NCBI GenBank assembly: GCA_937949555.1
Contig: CALEDV010000013.1
Span: 1-64,000 of the forward strand
Length of the DNA: 64,000 nucleotides
Direction: 5' to 3'
Origin: an uncultured bacterium
Lineage (GTDB): Bacteria; Nitrospirota; Thermodesulfovibrionia; Thermodesulfovibrionales; Dissulfurispiraceae
Shown here: positions 28,561-37,515 of the stretch, in pieces
Layout of the letters: each line of letters begins with the position of its first letter
Position numbering within the stretch: the first letter of the stretch is position 1
The notes under the pieces: model-generated
Told to the model about the DNA's origin: nothing
Databases searched by the model: none
What the model saw: only the letters and a program-made list of their open reading frames with translations
Program-made: the position numbers and the translations under genes

Positions 28561-30658
28561 CCCTTACCTCCTTCTGGGGATTTTCTGTATCAGAGGGTAG
28601 TTTTATTATAAACATTGTGCCCTTTTCAGGCATATCTTTTTTATCCATCCAGGGAAAGACAGTGGTTGGCGGACTCTCAAACTCAATAGAACCCTTATGA
28701 TCATTGATAATGCCAAGGGTAACTGATAGTCCAAGACCTGTGCCTTTACCTACACTCTTTGTGCTGAAGAAGGGATTAAATATCCTGTCTCTATTTTTAG
28801 GGTTTATACCGCATCCTGAATCAGCAATGGTTGCCACTACCATATTATGGGTTTTATCAAGGCCTGTGCTCACCCATATTGTGCCATCGCTGCCTATGGC
28901 ATCAAAGGCATTTCTAAAGAGGTTCATGAATACCTGTTCAAGTTTATCGGTATCACCATATATTGGGGGTAGGTTTTTGGAGAAACTTTTTCTTATGGCT
29001 ATCCTGTTTATACTGTATGTGTGTTCTATCACAGATATGACCTGCTCAATAAGTTCATTTATGGATAGTATCTTTTTTATGCTTTCTGTGTGTCTTGAAA
29101 AGTGCAGGAGATCGGATACTATTTTTTTGCATACACGGGTGTATTTCTCTATGGTAAGCAGGTTATCGTGTGGTTCTGTGCCCTTTGGGAAGTCCTCGAG
29201 CATAAGTTGGGTGTGCCCAAGAATAATCCCTAAGGGAGTATTGATTTCATGGGCTACTCCTGCGGCAAGCTGACCAATGGATTCCATGTGCTGTGCCTTT
29301 GCAAGACGGTCATGGATCTCCCGTATTTCCGTTATGTCCCTGCTGCTGCACAGTATGCCTGTCATCTCACCCCTTGTATTGATTACAGGCATTCTCACTA
29401 TATGAAACCATCTAATACTATCATTATAGGACATTTGAAATTCACCAGATATTTTAGTGGCAGTTTTTATGACCAACTGATTATCTGAGGTGTTTTTATT
29501 TGATTGTTCCGGGGGCATTATATCAGAGTCTGTTTTGTAAAGGATGTCTTCTTCTTTTTTGCCTAACAGGGCGCAGAAGGACTTGTTCACTGCAATATAC
29601 CTCATTGATAGGTCTTGAAGGCTCACATAATCAGGTATTACATCAAGTATCATCCTTAGCAACTCCTTTTGTTGTTGGAGGTCCTCTTCGGTCTTGCTTA
29701 GCGTATCTATTCTGTCTTTTAAGGTGAAAACCATTATATCAAAGAAGTCGGCAAGTTCTTGTATCTCATCTCCTGCGTTTTTTTTGTAAACATTGCATTG
29801 TTGGCATCGGTCAAATTTGTCCCATATAATACCCTCTCTGCATTCAGGGCATTTAGTGCCTGCAAGATACCAACACTTTCTTATTTCATCCTTAAAGGCA
29901 GGACAATCCCTGTTTGTGCATTCCTTGATCTGCCAGCAATGTGGTAATGCCTCTTGGTTTGCATGGGCATCTAAATTACCCTTAATGACCTCCCTTGCAG
30001 CATTGTGCAGTGTTTTTATCCGCTGAGTTACTGTTTTTGAGAGCCAGGCAGCGGACAGGGCTCCTGTGGCTATACCTAAAGCTATAATGAAATATATAGT
30101 CCATCTGAGACGGTCCACTACGATCTCTGCCTCTTTATGGGATATGCCTAATCTAATAGTCCCTATGGATCTGTCACTGATAAGTATTGGTGTGGCGATA
30201 TCGTATATGAGCTCTGTGCCTGTGTAGATGAGCTGTATTTTATAGGGCTCTTTGTATTTTGTTGTATTTGCCTCGATCAATCCCAAGGGGAAGCCCTCAT
30301 TGAAGGTGTGTACAAGTACCTCTAAATCCCTGTTTAAAATGAAGGCATAGGAGATGTCCTTGTTTAACCTAAAGGTCTCATCGGTGAGATTCTTTAGGCT
30401 AAGAAAGTCGTAGGATAGGATTGGCTCTATAGCCCTTGAAGCAAGCATAACAGAGAGAGATACAGCCTTTGCCTGTTTTTCTTCTAACATTGACCTTGAG
30501 GCAAATTTGCCTATTAGAAAGGAAAGGGTAATTCCAAAGGCTAACAAAATGACAATTATGCTTATGGTTAGCTTTGTGCGAAAGCTTAGTTGTTTAAAGT
30601 AGTGATTTGCTCTTTCAGTAACTTTTTTGAACATTTGTTTTTTGGGAATCAATGCCAA
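28535..30658 (-). CDS. Sensor histidine kinase with HAMP, two-CW Cys-rich insert and PAS
   Basis: CWQIKECTNRDCPAFKDEIRKCWYLAGTKCPECREGIIWDKFDRCQQC between HAMP and PAS; H-box GVAHEINTPLGIILGHTQLM. Confidence 0.93.
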   Translation of the reverse strand: MALIPKKQMFKKVTERANHYFKQLSFRTKLTISIIVILLAFGITLSFLIGKFASRSMLEEKQAKAVSLSVMLASRAIEPILSYDFLSLKNLTDETFRLNKDISYAFILNRDLEVLVHTFNEGFPLGLIEANTTKYKEPYKIQLIYTGTELIYDIATPILISDRSIGTIRLGISHKEAEIVVDRLRWTIYFIIALGIATGALSAAWLSKTVTQRIKTLHNAAREVIKGNLDAHANQEALPHCWQIKECTNRDCPAFKDEIRKCWYLAGTKCPECREGIIWDKFDRCQQCNVYKKNAGDEIQELADFFDIMVFTLKDRIDTLSKTEEDLQQQKELLRMILDVIPDYVSLQDLSMRYIAVNKSFCALLGKKEEDILYKTDSDIMPPEQSNKNTSDNQLVIKTATKISGEFQMSYNDSIRWFHIVRMPVINTRGEMTGILCSSRDITEIREIHDRLAKAQHMESIGQLAAGVAHEINTPLGIILGHTQLMLEDFPKGTEPHDNLLTIEKYTRVCKKIVSDLLHFSRHTESIKKILSINELIEQVISVIEHTYSINRIAIRKSFSKNLPPIYGDTDKLEQVFMNLFRNAFDAIGSDGTIWVSTGLDKTHNMVVATIADSGCGINPKNRDRIFNPFFSTKSVGKGTGLGLSVTLGIINDHKGSIEFESPPTTVFPWMDKKDMPEKGTMFIIKLPSDTENPQKEVRDGKDSSSR

Positions 30659-31562
30659 TATTTTTTAGAAGTTTCCTCACAGGGTCAAATTCTCTGTCCT
30701 CAGAGGGTATTATGGCGCTTATATGGGCTGCCTCGAGTATATGGGCATGGTTTATATCTTGACTGTTAAGATTAACAAGGGCATCCTTGACTTTGTTGAC
30801 TACCTCCTGATCAATACCTTTTCTTGCAGCGAAGACCCACCCAGGATACCAGTTTGTAGCCCCTAACACCCTTATCTCTTGTATGTTTATTTTGTCCTTT
30901 ACAACCTCTAAGGTGCCTTCTCTTACTGAGCCGCAGTCATATTTGCCTGCATGAACGGCTAAAACTACCTTTTCTGATTTGCCGTGTCCTTGGGCAAAGG
31001 CTATCTCTGCAAAGTCTGTCTTGTTAATGCCCAACTGCATGAAATGCCCGAGGGCAAAGATATATCCACCTGCAGATTGAGGGTCAACGGCTATCCATCT
31101 TTTCCCTTTGCAGTCCTGCACCCTTCTAACGAGGGGGTTGTCAGTCCTTGCTATTATCAAGCCCCTGAAGTCTGCCTTGCCATCTCTCTCCACGGCCCTT
31201 GCAAAGGCCTTTGCCCCATAGAGGTTTGAGAGTTCGACATAGGCGACAGGATTTGAATAGGATATGTCTATTTTCCCTTCTCCGAGCATAAGTATATGTT
31301 CATTGAAGGTCTCTGGGAATACCTGCTCAATGGCAAGTCCAGTCTCTCTGTTTAGATATTCTATTATGGGATTGTGCCTCTGATAGGAAACGGTGTGGGA
31401 GTACTGGGGCAGATAGGCATACTTTATAGTTTTCTTCTGCGATTTTATAGGCGCTAAATTTGACTTTTTGCTAAAGTCCACATATACAGGCTTTTCCTGA
31501 GAGCAGCCCGAAGATATAAACAACAACGCAATGAATACAGAGAAGGTTATTTTAAGCCACAT
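30615..31562 (-). CDS. PhnD/AioX-like periplasmic substrate-binding lipoprotein
   Basis: Lipobox SSGCSQ; YLPQYSHTVSYQRHNPIIEYLNRETGL; DISYSNPVAYVELSNLYGAKAFARAVERDGKADFRGLIIART. Confidence 0.85.
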   Translation of the reverse strand: MWLKITFSVFIALLFISSGCSQEKPVYVDFSKKSNLAPIKSQKKTIKYAYLPQYSHTVSYQRHNPIIEYLNRETGLAIEQVFPETFNEHILMLGEGKIDISYSNPVAYVELSNLYGAKAFARAVERDGKADFRGLIIARTDNPLVRRVQDCKGKRWIAVDPQSAGGYIFALGHFMQLGINKTDFAEIAFAQGHGKSEKVVLAVHAGKYDCGSVREGTLEVVKDKINIQEIRVLGATNWYPGWVFAARKGIDQEVVNKVKDALVNLNSQDINHAHILEAAHISAIIPSEDREFDPVRKLLKNIGIDSQKTNVQKSY

Positions 31563-31993
31563 ACTATATCCCGAATCATATCAAAGCTGCTTTGATTGGG
31601 TATATCTGTCCATTTACTGTTAAGGGTCTCCTCCCTTCGGAGTATCTTGTCTTCGGCGGTGTATGCAGTAGTAATGAGTATCTTTAGAGATTTCTTCATG
31701 CAGTCTATCTCACAGTAAAGTTTGTAGTAAGATGCGTCAGACATTTGTATGCCAAAGAACTTGAGGTTTCTAATCTTGTCAAATATAGAGCTCTTCTTGT
31801 TGGGTATTATTTTATACCATGCCCTTGCCGTATTGTGATCGGTAATTGTCAAGGAATCTTGGTCTATATAATAGCTGTTACCGCTTTCACTTTTAACGAT
31901 AATCCTCCATCGCTGTCCCTCTTGTTCTGACCAGGATATGATTGGAAAAACAAAGAACAGAAATAGTATGCTGTGTATAATAATCTTTGGCAT
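31547..31993 (-). CDS. Secreted protein, surface-adhesin E-like
   Basis: Signal peptide; SGNSYYIDQDSLT...ARAWYKI and conserved YKLYCEIDCMKKS. Confidence 0.6.
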   Translation of the reverse strand: MPKIIIHSILFLFFVFPIISWSEQEGQRWRIIVKSESGNSYYIDQDSLTITDHNTARAWYKIIPNKKSSIFDKIRNLKFFGIQMSDASYYKLYCEIDCMKKSLKILITTAYTAEDKILRREETLNSKWTDIPNQSSFDMIRDIVCGLK

Positions 31994-32632
31994 TTACACC
32001 CCTGAGGCATCGCTTCCCCATATAATCTTGTGTAGTTGGAGATTGAGCCTTGCCCTGCAATTGTCTTCAATCATCCATTGGGCAAGATAATGAGGTTCAA
32101 GCATATTATGGGCAGGAGATAGAAGAATCTCACACCCTATCTTTTGGAGGTGTCTTTTTATAAATTCCATTGTCCATTGATAATCATAACGATTGGTAAT
32201 AACAAACTTTACCTCATCGGAGGGCTTCAACTCCTCAATATTATTGAGATTGATGTGCCCCGACATCCCACTGCCTGGTGTCTTAATGTCCATAATGATT
32301 GTTGCTCTTCTGTCAATGTCTCTAATACTCATACTCCCGTTGGTCTCAATCATTGCCTTAAAGCCTGAATCAATAATCCTTGTTAGCAGTTCAGGAGTTT
32401 CCTCTTGAATTAAGGGTTCACCGCCAGTGATTTCAATAAGCCTTATTCCCTTTGTCCTATTGAGGGTTGATATTATATCTGTTATAGATAAATCCCTACC
32501 TCCTCCATAGGCGTATTTAGTGTCACAATAAAGACATCTAAGATTGCATCCAGAGAGTCTTATGAATTGACAGGGCATTCCAGCATAGGTTGATTCTCCC
32601 TGAATACTTGTAAATATCTCTGTTACTTTCAC
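31994..32632 (-). CDS. queE: 7-carboxy-7-deazaguanine synthase
   Basis: EIFTSIQGESTYAGMPCQFIRLSGCNLRCLYCDTKYA; EITGGEPLIQ. Confidence 0.95.
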   Translation of the reverse strand: MKVTEIFTSIQGESTYAGMPCQFIRLSGCNLRCLYCDTKYAYGGGRDLSITDIISTLNRTKGIRLIEITGGEPLIQEETPELLTRIIDSGFKAMIETNGSMSIRDIDRRATIIMDIKTPGSGMSGHINLNNIEELKPSDEVKFVITNRYDYQWTMEFIKRHLQKIGCEILLSPAHNMLEPHYLAQWMIEDNCRARLNLQLHKIIWGSDASGV

Positions 32633-33525
32633 AGCTTGAATCTTGCCTCTTTGACATTGCCATTTTTATCAAATTCAAGGGTCACATAAAAACGGTTGCC
32701 CCCAATGTATGCATAGGCAAGATCACGCCAAATTAGGGTTGCCCCGGTTTCTCTCCTTGAAACCTCAGCATAGGGAAACTTGGCAAAGTATAAAAAGTTT
32801 TGCACCACTGGGCTATTTTTTGATGCCTCTATCAAAGGGTTTGACTGGTTTTTATCAAAGGTCTCAACGGTAACTACCCTTCGGGAGAAGAGGTCAACAG
32901 TGCCGATTTTTGTGCCCTCTGAGGTCTTTGTTAGAAAGGACCAGGTGAGGAAATCATTGGGTATAGGATATACTCTGTATATATTTGCATCGATGTTTTT
33001 CTTTAAAAAGGCCCTTGCCTCACCCTGCAAATAATACCTTGCACCAATAACTATACATATTGTCAACAGAGCGGTAGCAGCTATTATAGGCGCTTTTTTT
33101 TTGTTTAATATGCCGAAGACAAGGGATGCCAATAGGGGTATAGATATCCATGGTTCAATGATAAAGGTAAGGTCTAGGGCGTACTGGTTCCAATCAAGGG
33201 GTGCGAGTATTCTAGTCCCATACTGATTTGTCAGATCAAGGGCAATGTGGAGCCCATAGCATATAAATGATAAGGCAAAGGCATAGAGAAATCCGCATTT
33301 TCTTCTAAATAGGATGGCAATAAACAAAGATGCAGCAAAAAGGGACAAGAGGCTATGGGTTATCCCTCTGTGGTATCTTAGCAAGACATCAGAACCCCAC
33401 ATCCTAGTTATGTAGTCTATGTCGGGAAGCAATGAGGCAATTATTGCTATTGCGAGGGCAGCCTTTCTGTTAAAACCAATTTGTTTGACCGTTATTCCTG
33501 TAAGGGTGTGTGTAATAGGATCCAT
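32629..33525 (-). CDS. YdjM/DUF457-like inner-membrane metal-dependent hydrolase
   Basis: MDPITHTLTGI, SLLPDIDYI, YHRGITHSLL motifs; multiple TM segments. Confidence 0.88.
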   Translation of the reverse strand: MDPITHTLTGITVKQIGFNRKAALAIAIIASLLPDIDYITRMWGSDVLLRYHRGITHSLLSLFAASLFIAILFRRKCGFLYAFALSFICYGLHIALDLTNQYGTRILAPLDWNQYALDLTFIIEPWISIPLLASLVFGILNKKKAPIIAATALLTICIVIGARYYLQGEARAFLKKNIDANIYRVYPIPNDFLTWSFLTKTSEGTKIGTVDLFSRRVVTVETFDKNQSNPLIEASKNSPVVQNFLYFAKFPYAEVSRRETGATLIWRDLAYAYIGGNRFYVTLEFDKNGNVKEARFKL

Positions 33526-33592
33526 GGGATTTTGTAATTTATCATTAAATTGCTTTAAGCGTCAAAGGAAAGTGTGCTAATATATCCAGCAA

Positions 33593-34486
33593 ATGGACCT
33601 GCATCAACTTAAAATATTTGTTTTTGTTTATAAGCACAGGAGTTTTTCAAAGGCTTCAGAGGAGATTAATCTTACCCAGCCTACAGTAAGTGACCATATA
33701 AGGTCACTGGAAGAAGAGCTCAAATGCCGTCTCTTTGATAGGCTTGGGAGAAGTATAATCCCCACGGCTGAGGCTGATTTAATATACCCTAAAGCCGTAG
33801 ACCTCATTGAACGTTCTGAGACAATAAAAGAGTTGATTTTTCAATCTAAGGACAGGATAGGGGGAGAGATTGTAATCGGCGCAAGCACAATACCTGGAAC
33901 CTATCTCTTGCCTAACTTTATCAAAACTTTTAAAGCCCTTTATCCTGAGGTCACCTTTCATGTATTGATTGCGGACTCATCGGGTGTCTATGAGAAGTTG
34001 ATAAATCATGACATACTTATGGGTATGATGGGAGTCGTAATTGAAGATGAGGCGCTTTTATATGAACCCTTTTATGATGAAGAACTTGTGCTTGTATCAT
34101 CCCCAAGCCTAAACTATCCTACGGAGATAAAACCTGAGGCTATGAAGAATATCCCCTTTGTGCTCCGCGAGCCTGGCTCAGGCACGAGAAAAGAGACGGA
34201 AAATATTTTCAAGAAGGTTCGTATTAACTATAAAGATATCAATGTAGTTTCTACGCTTGGTTCTACAGAGGCAGTCAGGGAGGCAGTAAAGGCAGGATTG
34301 GGTTGTTCTGTCTTATCAGCTTTGGCTGTAAAGGATGAATTAAGGCACGGGCTTGTCAAGAAGATAGCAATCAAGGGAGTGCAAATGAAACGAAAACTGT
34401 ATATTGTAACCCACAGAAAGAGGAGTGTTCCTAAGAGATATGAGTTATTTAAAGGACATGTTCATAGAACCTACGGAGCCTGTTAG
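33593..34486 (+). CDS. LysR-family transcriptional regulator
   Basis: N-terminal HTH (MDLHQLKIFVFVYKHRSFSKASEEINLTQPTVSDHIRSLEEELKCRLFDRLGR). Confidence 0.95.
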   Translation: MDLHQLKIFVFVYKHRSFSKASEEINLTQPTVSDHIRSLEEELKCRLFDRLGRSIIPTAEADLIYPKAVDLIERSETIKELIFQSKDRIGGEIVIGASTIPGTYLLPNFIKTFKALYPEVTFHVLIADSSGVYEKLINHDILMGMMGVVIEDEALLYEPFYDEELVLVSSPSLNYPTEIKPEAMKNIPFVLREPGSGTRKETENIFKKVRINYKDINVVSTLGSTEAVREAVKAGLGCSVLSALAVKDELRHGLVKKIAIKGVQMKRKLYIVTHRKRSVPKRYELFKGHVHRTYGAC

Positions 34487-36367
34487 ATGAAGGCAAACAA
34501 TGGCAGAGTGAAAGGGAAGAAGAAGATATCTTTCTCCCTTGTTACAGTTCCTTTTTTGATATTCCTGTTTGTTGTTATTGCCCTTCCTGTAGTTGTTTAT
34601 CTTTATCATGACAACTTCTTCTTTGCAAGCTATCACAAGGATGTTATCTTTTCCTCTATGAACGACAAGAAGGATAGCATTGAGCGGTGGTTTTTAGATA
34701 AGAAAGGAGCCCTTGAGTCATTGGCTGAGGAGCCTAAATTTAAAGAAAAGTTCACATTCCTAATGTCCTCCCCTGACTCTACAGCACCTAAAAAGGGCTT
34801 AAAGGGTGTTCAGACACTCAGGGAACAAGCAACAGGGGATTTGAGGAAACTATTGCTCTCCGAGGTATCTAACAGTGACTTTAGCCTTATTTCCATTATA
34901 TCTAAAGAAGGAGGCATAGAGATCAGTTCTTCCACTGACCTTATAGGTGTTTCTTTAGCAGAGACGGATCTGTTTAAAAACCTGATCTCAAAGACCGAGA
35001 GGACAGTCTTTTTAGGGTTTTGGAAAGAGTCTGCAAAGGGCTACGAGATTGATATTGTTTGTCCCTTGAGGGATGACAAAGGGGATGTTCAGGGTTATCT
35101 GCATGGGGCAGTGAATATCTCAGGACTAGTTTCAATTATTGCGAGACCTTACACTAAATATATGACCTTTGAGATTGTTGACAGCCAGGGAAGCGTATTG
35201 ATTTCTCCAGACACTAAATTAATAAGTTCAAAGAAGCACAGTCCTCTTGTACTTGAAGTCAGAGATACCTTGCAGTATCATGAGGGGGCAATTGTCAATG
35301 TGTCTGCATTAAAAAACCTAAGGCTCTTTATCATGCAAAGGGTAGAACCCTTTTATGTCCTTTATCCCCTCTTTGAGGCTTTATTGATTTATGCAATATT
35401 TGTTCTGATGGGTTTTATGTTATTGCTGTATCAAGGACTTTTTGTTCGTTCAAGGGTCTCAAAACCCTTGACAAAGTTGTTGAGTTTTGTAAGGTCTTCT
35501 GCCGCAGGTGTACGCTCTGTAGTTTTACAAAAGAACTATCCCCGTGAGATAGACAACCTTATCAATGCTGTGCAGCAGATAATTAATGAGTTTGTGTTTG
35601 TAAGGCAACAACCTCCTCAGGTGATAGATAAAAAAACTGATAGCATGCCTGTAGTTCCTGAAAAAAACCTTCAGAGAGAGAACCCTCAAGGGGTAGAAGA
35701 CTTACAACAACTTGCCCCTTTGGTAGAATTGTTAGATGAGGCATCAGAGCAATTAAAATTGTCCCTTGTTAGGGATTTGTCTTTTGTCTCTAAGACAACA
35801 GGCGATTCAGCTCAACAACAGGGGGCTTATTTATTAAAAAGAAACACTATGATGCTATCCTGTGTAATAGACAACTATAGATTTTTACAATCCTCTAAAA
35901 GTGGCATTATGAAAGAGGCTCTATCCATAGTAAGGGCAAGGGATGTCTTTAATGAAATACTATTGGAGACAGATAGGTTGAAAGAGGTGTTTTCTGTAGA
36001 GACAGTAACGGAATTTGATGATTCCTTAGAATCTTTGGATTTTGAGGTTAACAGAGCAGTACTTTTGAGAATAATAATGAACATTATCGACGCTGCCTAT
36101 TGTTTTACTAATGAAGGAACGATCACTGTCATGTTATTACGCAGTAACAATGAAGAGGGTAGGGCTTTTTTGAACCTTTATGTATCTGATACAGGTGTTG
36201 GTTATGATAATAATGAGCTTGACCTTATAAGCAAAGGAGAGGTATCCATCAATCCTGCCCTCTCGGTTGCCTTTGTGCTTTCAGACATTGCAGGGTATGA
36301 TTTTAAGGTGAGTTCTATCAAGGATAAAGGTTCTGTATATAATCTGAGATTTAGGGTTGACAGATAA
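34487..36367 (+). CDS. Membrane sensor protein (Cache-like periplasmic domain) with HATPase_c-like C-terminus
   Basis: TM-periplasmic-TM layout; N-box-like RIIMNIIDAAY and G1-like VSDTGVGYD. No obvious canonical H-box. Confidence 0.75.
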   Translation: MKANNGRVKGKKKISFSLVTVPFLIFLFVVIALPVVVYLYHDNFFFASYHKDVIFSSMNDKKDSIERWFLDKKGALESLAEEPKFKEKFTFLMSSPDSTAPKKGLKGVQTLREQATGDLRKLLLSEVSNSDFSLISIISKEGGIEISSSTDLIGVSLAETDLFKNLISKTERTVFLGFWKESAKGYEIDIVCPLRDDKGDVQGYLHGAVNISGLVSIIARPYTKYMTFEIVDSQGSVLISPDTKLISSKKHSPLVLEVRDTLQYHEGAIVNVSALKNLRLFIMQRVEPFYVLYPLFEALLIYAIFVLMGFMLLLYQGLFVRSRVSKPLTKLLSFVRSSAAGVRSVVLQKNYPREIDNLINAVQQIINEFVFVRQQPPQVIDKKTDSMPVVPEKNLQRENPQGVEDLQQLAPLVELLDEASEQLKLSLVRDLSFVSKTTGDSAQQQGAYLLKRNTMMLSCVIDNYRFLQSSKSGIMKEALSIVRARDVFNEILLETDRLKEVFSVETVTEFDDSLESLDFEVNRAVLLRIIMNIIDAAYCFTNEGTITVMLLRSNNEEGRAFLNLYVSDTGVGYDNNELDLISKGEVSINPALSVAFVLSDIAGYDFKVSSIKDKGSVYNLRFRVDR

Positions 36368-36394
36368 GTCTTGATTTAGGTATATTTACCGACT

Positions 36395-37144
36395 ATGAGA
36401 ACACCATTTATATCAGCTAACTGGAAGATGAACAAGACTGTGGATGAAACGGTCACTTTTTTTAAGGAATTTATACCCTTGGTTAATGATGCAAAGGATG
36501 TGGATATTGTTATAGCACCTCCCTTTACATCGCTACAGGCGGCAGCATCAATAATAAAGGGCACCAACATAAGCCTTGCGGCACAAAATGTGCACTTCCA
36601 AGAGAAGGGAGCTTATACAGGAGAGATATCTCCTGTTATGTTGTCAGAGATAGGATGCTCTTTTGTTATTATAGGTCATTCTGAGAGGAGGCAGTATTTC
36701 TTCGAGACCGATGAGATGGTCAACAAGAAGATACAGACTGCCCGTAAATATGGCTTAGATGTGATTGTGTGTGTGGGTGAATCTCTTCAGGAGCGAGAGG
36801 CAGGCAAGACCTTTGAGGTCTTGAAAAGACAGGTTGTTAGTGGCTTGAAGGATATACCTTCTGATTCCCTCGTCATTGCCTATGAACCTATATGGGCTAT
36901 TGGAACAGGAAAGACTGCTACTACTGAACAGGCTCAGGAGGCACACAATTTTATTAGAGATCAATTGAGCGCCCTTTACCCTGAGGCATCTAAGGAGATA
37001 AGGATTCTCTATGGAGGGAGCGTTACCCCAGATAACATTGATGCCCTTATGGCTTGTCCAGATGTAGATGGCGCCCTCGTTGGTGGTGCAAGTCTCAAGG
37101 CAGAGAGCTTTGCAAAGATAGTAAATTTTAAAAGGAGTCTATAG
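36395..37144 (+). CDS. tpiA: Triosephosphate isomerase
   Basis: ISANWKMNKT; IGHSERRQYF; AYEPIWAIGTGKTAT; YGGSVTPDNI. Confidence 0.97.
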   Translation: MRTPFISANWKMNKTVDETVTFFKEFIPLVNDAKDVDIVIAPPFTSLQAAASIIKGTNISLAAQNVHFQEKGAYTGEISPVMLSEIGCSFVIIGHSERRQYFFETDEMVNKKIQTARKYGLDVIVCVGESLQEREAGKTFEVLKRQVVSGLKDIPSDSLVIAYEPIWAIGTGKTATTEQAQEAHNFIRDQLSALYPEASKEIRILYGGSVTPDNIDALMACPDVDGALVGGASLKAESFAKIVNFKRSL

Positions 37145-37147
37145 ACC

Positions 37148-37486
37148 TTGATTACATTGATTACTATACTGCATATAATTGTATGTTTGTTTTTAGTTTG
37201 CATTGTGTTGCTTCAGAGCGGTAAGGGGGCTGAGATGGGAGCTGCCTTTGGAGGGTCAAGCCAGACCCTTTTTGGTAGTCGTGGCGCAGCCACCTTCTTG
37301 AATAAGTTGACTACTGTCTCTGCAGTGCTATTTATGGTAACCTCGCTTACCCTTACAGTTATAACGACAAAACCTTCTTCTGTAATTAAGGATACGCCAA
37401 TGCCTCCTTCCCAAAGTCAATCAGTGCCTCAACAGGTGCCCCAGCAGATACCTCAGGAGCCTATCTCAAAAGGTCCTGCTAAATAA
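37148..37486 (+). CDS. secG: Preprotein translocase subunit SecG
   Basis: VLLQSGKGAEMGAAFGGSSQTLFGSRGAATFLNKLT, directly after tpiA. Confidence 0.95.
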   Translation: MITLITILHIIVCLFLVCIVLLQSGKGAEMGAAFGGSSQTLFGSRGAATFLNKLTTVSAVLFMVTSLTLTVITTKPSSVIKDTPMPPSQSQSVPQQVPQQIPQEPISKGPAK

Positions 37487-37515
37487 CACCTCTTTTAATG
37501 AGAGGTTCCTGATTC

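Noticed and set aside
28704-29273. 189-aa plus-strand ORF
   Set aside because: Antisense shadow of the histidine kinase gene at 28535-30658.
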